This document shows positions 59,701 through 64,000 of a stretch of 64,000 nucleotides of DNA, piece by piece (the stretch's first letter is position 1; every line of letters starts with the position of its first letter). Source of the DNA: Membranipora membranacea (lineage: Eukaryota > Bryozoa > Gymnolaemata > Cheilostomatida > Membraniporidae); contig OU612074.1 of NCBI GenBank assembly GCA_914767715.1, forward strand, positions 11,690,062 through 11,754,061, written 5' to 3'. The translations under genes and the position numbers were made by a program. The notes under the pieces were generated by a model. It made no database searches, had not been told where the DNA came from, and saw only the letters and a list, made by a program, of their open reading frames with translations.

Positions 59701-62700
59701 CTGGATAGGAATACCTTCCTCAATACTCCGCTGGGGGTCTTTACCATCATACCATCGGCTCCTGTCACTTCAATTACCTTACCACTGTAACGGTAACAGT
59801 TATATATGAAATCGATTTGCCATGGGGCTAATATTGCAGAATATGTTAACTGATTATTTTGGTGGTATTGGCATGATATCTAAATACTACAAAATAACAT
59901 GGCCGTGGATAATTATTCATGTCATTGTTCATAGTGGGGCTCCTGCAAGAAATTATCACCAACCTAAGTTTTCTTTGAAAGAAAATTTGATTATTGACAG
60001 GAGCGGCAGGACTGGTCAAGTGATATTTTCATACCAGGATTAACAACGCCGAATCCAAGAAATCAAATTTTAGCTCACTATTGATTTGCAAAAGACATAA
60101 TAAACATATATATATACAATGTATACCTACGGCACCATCGTACCAAGCCTGTCTTAAAAAGTTGAACAAAGCTTGTCAAGACATGCTACATCATACCTAA
60201 TGCACTGTCAAGTAATTTAGAGTTGATTTTACCCACATGATAATCTAACTTGACATACCTGTACTCCTTCTCGGTGACAGATCCCATATTGATGGAGGTG
60301 GCGCTCGGGGACCAATCCTTCCAGATCCTCTGTCTCTTATCTTTAGCGCTCTTCTCAGCAGCCCTGTATTTATCCACTCCTTGTGTGACGATACCCATCG
60401 ACCAATCAACACAGCGGGCGAATCCCTCCTTCAGCAATGACTCGGTGATGTTACCATTCTATAAGAAGTCAGTTTATATATTATTTTATATATCATTTTA
60501 TATATTACATTATTATAAGAAGTCAGTTTATAATTACATCTCATTTCTGTGAAATCGGCTGATCAAACTCCTGTTGGTTTGTTGAGATATATATATATAT
60601 ATATACTTTTATTGTCAGCAACAATTCATTATTACTAACGTTTTTCATGATGTGACATATATGGCAAAAAAAGGATACAAACATAGATTCAACAAAAAGT
60701 AAGACTATGCCAATAAACTGAAAAATTTTGCATTAGCCTTTTCTTAAACATATTCAAAGTTGAATATGTTTATGAACATGAGATGAAATGAAAGTGGATG
60801 AAAGTTGAATATGAGATGAAAGCTGATTATGAACCTTGAGGAGGCAAACAACTTTCCATAACACAGTCATACAGATTGTAGCTATTTGATGAGTAAAAAC
60901 TTGATACAACCCTCTGGGTGAAACGACACTGTAGGAATTATTGGTTTACGGGAGTAATCCTCTCCTTGAACATGTGGTTCAAAGAGAAGATTACTCCTAA
61001 TTACAATGGCTAATCTGGTAAAAATCTCCGAAAATTTCAAGTACACAAGTGTTTTGTATCAATTATGTTATTATCATAACCTAATTTTCTTTAATTCTTT
61101 TGACCTCTGTTTATCACAGGGCCTGTGAGGTGAGATCAGGCATATGTAGAGAAGTTTTGCATTTCTGCACTCGAGAATGATGACAGAGAATGATGATACA
61201 TCCTGGTGTGTTTGAATCGCTTTTGAGCGCACTGCTTAGCTGAGTATCAAAAATATGTAGAAATTATCATAGAATACAAAAATTACACATGTGGATATAA
61301 TTAAGAAATACTCACGGGGTGAAGAACTGTGCCGAGAAGGTTCTGATTGGAAACTCCTTCCAATAAAATCTCTACGTCTTTCTGTAATAGCCTAGATTCT
61401 ACAAAGTATTTAGCTTGCTCGGCGAAGGGTTCTACTGTGCCGTCCATCTTAGTCATTGGAGCCTTGACTCCGGCCAACATTACAGTCACATACTGAAAGT
61501 CTGGCAGCAAAAAGGCTCTGACTGTACATCCGTCCCTGACGTGCTCAATAACAGCTACAACAAAATATCAAACAAATTATTCAACCTCAAATAATTCAAC
61601 CTCAAATAATTCAACCTCAACTAATAAACAATTGGATGAAGTAAAATATCTTTTCATCAGTTGCAGAGTCATGGCGAATGACGACTCAAAAAATAAAGAT
61701 TATCTCTCAGAGCATTTCTTACATGTACCGGCTCATATGAGTCTCATGGCTTTTGCGGTTTCCATGATATTCTTATAAAGCCTTATAAAGTCAAGTAGCT
61801 ATTGGATCGATACTGATTAAGCCTAGAGATTACACTACATTCAAGTTTAAGAAGGTCACATTTTTGCAGCGTCGCAGTCGGGAACACACCATTCTCCAGT
61901 TCGGCACACCATCAAACCACAAAATTCAGCTCAACATCACACCATATAAAAATGGTTTGATTTCTTAATTTAAATAAATCATGATTGATGAGTTGGTGAC
62001 AAACTGCCTGAATAAATCAGTCATGCACACCAAACAAAATCTATGGTGACATACTCATGCGACCTTGATTAAGTTTGACTCAATCTGGAATTGCTCCCCT
62101 CCACTGAAAACCTGCGGGCAAAATATTGGTTGCTTGTCTCGACAGTAGAGTGGAAGAAATTCAGAATGCATACAAATTGGATAAAACCTGGTCTACGTTA
62201 CCATACAGAGTAACCCTGCTACCCGATGGTGATTACCTTTTCTTGGTTTGTTATGGCTTGAGTCGACAAGCTTCCGTGGTTCCTCAACGCCCCATGTGAT
62301 ATCTCTACAATGGCTAGCTGGTGGATCTGAGCTCCATTTACCGAGTCCTGAAGACTTGGCGGCATCCTCTAACTGTACCAACTTATTCTGTGACTCGCTG
62401 TAAACACAAAGCAGATACTATAATGCTTCTTAGTCAAAATCATAGAGCATATATTAACTCTATGTTCCAAACTATATGTTAAATAGAGTAGGAACACTCG
62501 TTCAAGAATTGGCGGGTAGTGAAATGGCAACATATTGCTGATGCTACACAGGACATGTCATGGACAGATACTAGAACAAGTTTGATCCAACTTTCCTGCA
62601 GTCCAGTCATTTCCATTCCACTGGTGAGCCGTGGGCTTAAAACCTAAATGCAGGCAAATCGGATCATGCTTGATCTAGACAGATACCATACCATAAGGCT

Positions 62701-63570
62701 ACAAAGTGAACTATCTAAAACCCATGACCAGTCCAATAAACGCCTAATAATTAAACCTGTCATTAAGCATCCTAATTCACAGACCACCTGGGTGGATATC
62801 TCTCCCTTTAAACCATAATCACCACCTTTAAAACAATAGCACCATGGGAACCAATATCAGTAAATTACTGGGCTGTCACTCCTAACCTTGAGATACAACC
62901 TAGTGTTCATCTCAAGCTTATCCCAGCTTGTATCTGAGATAAATGACAGTCTGTATGACATGCCACCAAGATGATACATGATGATATGACAATGATGCTG
63001 AGTTTTGCTTAGTCAAGCTCTTTCTGGCCTTGCACCAATAATATATTCCAAGAACAGAGCAGCTTGGTACTCCATAAGCTATAAAAGAATTTTGTTTCAA
63101 CTCTCCATCAAGTTCAGGATGTCATACTGGATAGGATTGAGATTGATTGTAATTTGAAAGTTTAAATCATGTTTACTACCCAATGATGGATTGAGATGAG
63201 CCTACCGTATGTCTACACAAAACTTATTGCCCATTGATACTTTGACCAGAGGGAGGCTTGGATGAATACCGGTACATCAACTTAGATGTATGTGTTAAAT
63301 TTCCTGTAGAGGATAGCCTCTAAGAAAGAGGAGGTTTACATTTCCAAGGTGGAGGACAACTTACTCTGTGGCTTTAATTCCAGCTCTTCTCACTTCCACG
63401 AATCCGTTAGAGATGAGACTCTCTGTGAGGTTCTCTCCTGATGTATCGTTACCTAGATATACACATCCGTACTCACGACCTGATCCAGGTACCTGGTACT
63501 CTACTGTGAATACTATCTCCTTACCAATAACCTTCTTCCTGAGGAACTCTCTGGCCTCCCAAGCCCATGG
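53749..63570 (-). CDS. SND1: Staphylococcal nuclease and Tudor domain protein (Tudor-SN), 5' partial
   Basis: Sixteen minus-strand exons: 63,570-63,365; 62,397-62,237; 61,554-61,316; 60,458-60,259; 59,784-59,617; 58,884-58,726; 58,361-58,214; 57,790-57,610; 57,298-57,168; 56,816-56,610; 56,278-56,161; 55,841-55,696; 55,245-55,090; 54,802-54,712; 54,286-54,126; 53,823-53,749. Together 2,547 bases, in frame throughout, 848 residues; vertebrate SND1 has about 910, so about 65 N-terminal residues lie beyond the window. It begins in SN1 ([13 protein letters not shown]). SN2 follows ([31 protein letters not shown]), then SN3 ([17 protein letters not shown]), SN4 ([26 protein letters not shown]), the Tudor domain ([28 protein letters not shown]) and SN5, ending [10 protein letters not shown]...VSK. 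In the family it is an RNA-binding scaffold for silencing, splicing and stress-granule complexes. The linker after SN2 is Pro/Ala-rich. Confidence 0.97.
55598..55660. repeat. 63-bp near-perfect hairpin in SND1 intron
   Basis: Arms of 28-29 bases (GGATAGCTAGTAGTGGTATT and its inverse with two mismatches) around a 6-base spacer. A weaker relative sharing TGATAATGAAATGCCACTAC lies in another SND1 intron at about 59,212-59,273. It is probably a miniature element. Confidence 0.75.
59212..59273. repeat. Diverged relative of the 55.6-kb hairpin
   Basis: It keeps the arm TGATAATGAAATGCCACTAC and the inverse GTAGCATTTCATTGTCA, with a longer loop. Confidence 0.55.
60584..60606. repeat. TA microsatellite
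   Basis: A simple TA run in an SND1 intron. Similar runs are at 20,735, 29,630, 29,830 and 50,928. Confidence 0.85.
62571..62678. mobile_element. CTAG-ended MITE in SND1 intron
   Basis: Starts CTAGAACAAGTTTGATCCAA and ends with GATCATGCTTGATCTAG, inverted copies of each other. It is flanked by a perfect 7-base direct repeat ACAGATA (62,564-62,570 and 62,679-62,685), the expected target duplication. Related to the element at 18,691-18,837; a partial match to the end is also seen near 55,994. It has no coding capacity. Confidence 0.78.
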
Positions 63571-64000
63571 CTAAAATTTATATGTATGTGAGTTTAGGAA
63601 CGGAATTTATCAATTAGTTAGTTAGTAATTATGTTTAAAACACGGTGAACATATACAAGCTTTGTTCATGGTGTGGGGGCTAGTACAAGCAGTAAATGTA
63701 TAGCGTACATGGATTTAAATTAAGAGTTGGTTGCTTCAAGGCAGACCAAGAAAATATGGCACATCAGGAGCAGTATTTTTGCAACATTGTCGTACTATGG
63801 AAGACAACATTGCCAAGATATACGATTATAAATAAGTTAACTAATTTGGTATCTGAGTGTTTCAGCCTACGCAGATTGGATCAACTTTTGAGCCAAATTT
63901 GAGCTTCACTGCATAGCTGAGACGCTCATCAACACACAGGGGTGGCTTCATAATCCTCGGGCCGGCCATAAGGATGTTGTACTAGAGAAGGCCTCAAAAC

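Overview
The window is from the nuclear genome of an animal, most likely a marine invertebrate. Genes are split by many GT-AG introns, the DNA is AT-rich, tRNA-like repeats and miniature inverted-repeat elements are common, and one gene is an animal SND1 (Tudor-SN). The other families seen (PAN plus F-type lectin, mucin-like secreted proteins) fit an invertebrate, but I cannot name the phylum from sequence alone.

Region 1 (1-30,600) holds three copies of a small four-exon gene on the plus strand (about 3.5-5.4, 15.6-17.2 and 27.7-29.3 kb). They encode 212-224 residue proteins of a family I do not recognise. Each has an N-terminal MGxxxS motif (possible myristoylation), a central beta-rich-looking domain, a conserved RKRR site and a C-terminal membrane segment with a short basic tail. 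Each has its own TATA box and initiator. Copies 2 and 3 differ at 4 of 212 residues and lie in a tandem duplication. Its first copy is about 12 kb. Its second copy lacks about 3.2 kb internally. Around the genes are nested non-coding repeats, a foldback element flanked by TTAA in front of copies 2 and 3, and smaller elements.

Region 2 (32,790-34,040, minus) is a complete three-exon gene for a 254-residue secreted protein: signal peptide, PAN/apple domain, F-type lectin (fucolectin-like) domain.

Region 3 (36,373-49,394, minus) holds two head-to-tail paralogous genes for secreted mucin-like proteins. Each begins with a signal peptide and an unrecognised two-exon domain, followed by one or more copies of an eight-cysteine module with invariant spacing, then Ser/Thr-rich mucin sequence. 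Every visible exon from the second one on is bounded by phase-1 introns, so modules can be added or skipped in frame. One module exon has lost its splice donor, and two others come from a recent duplication of about 0.7 kb. The 3' ends of both genes are not resolved. One intact tRNA-Thr(UGU) and two decayed copies lie between the two genes.

Region 4 (53,749 to beyond 63,570, minus) is SND1. Sixteen consecutive coding exons are resolved (848 residues), lacking only the N-terminal part beyond the window edge. They join in frame and cover the end of SN1, SN2-SN4, the Tudor domain and the C-terminal SN5.

The most notable undescribed items are the MGxxxS/tail-membrane protein family and the eight-cysteine mucin module family.
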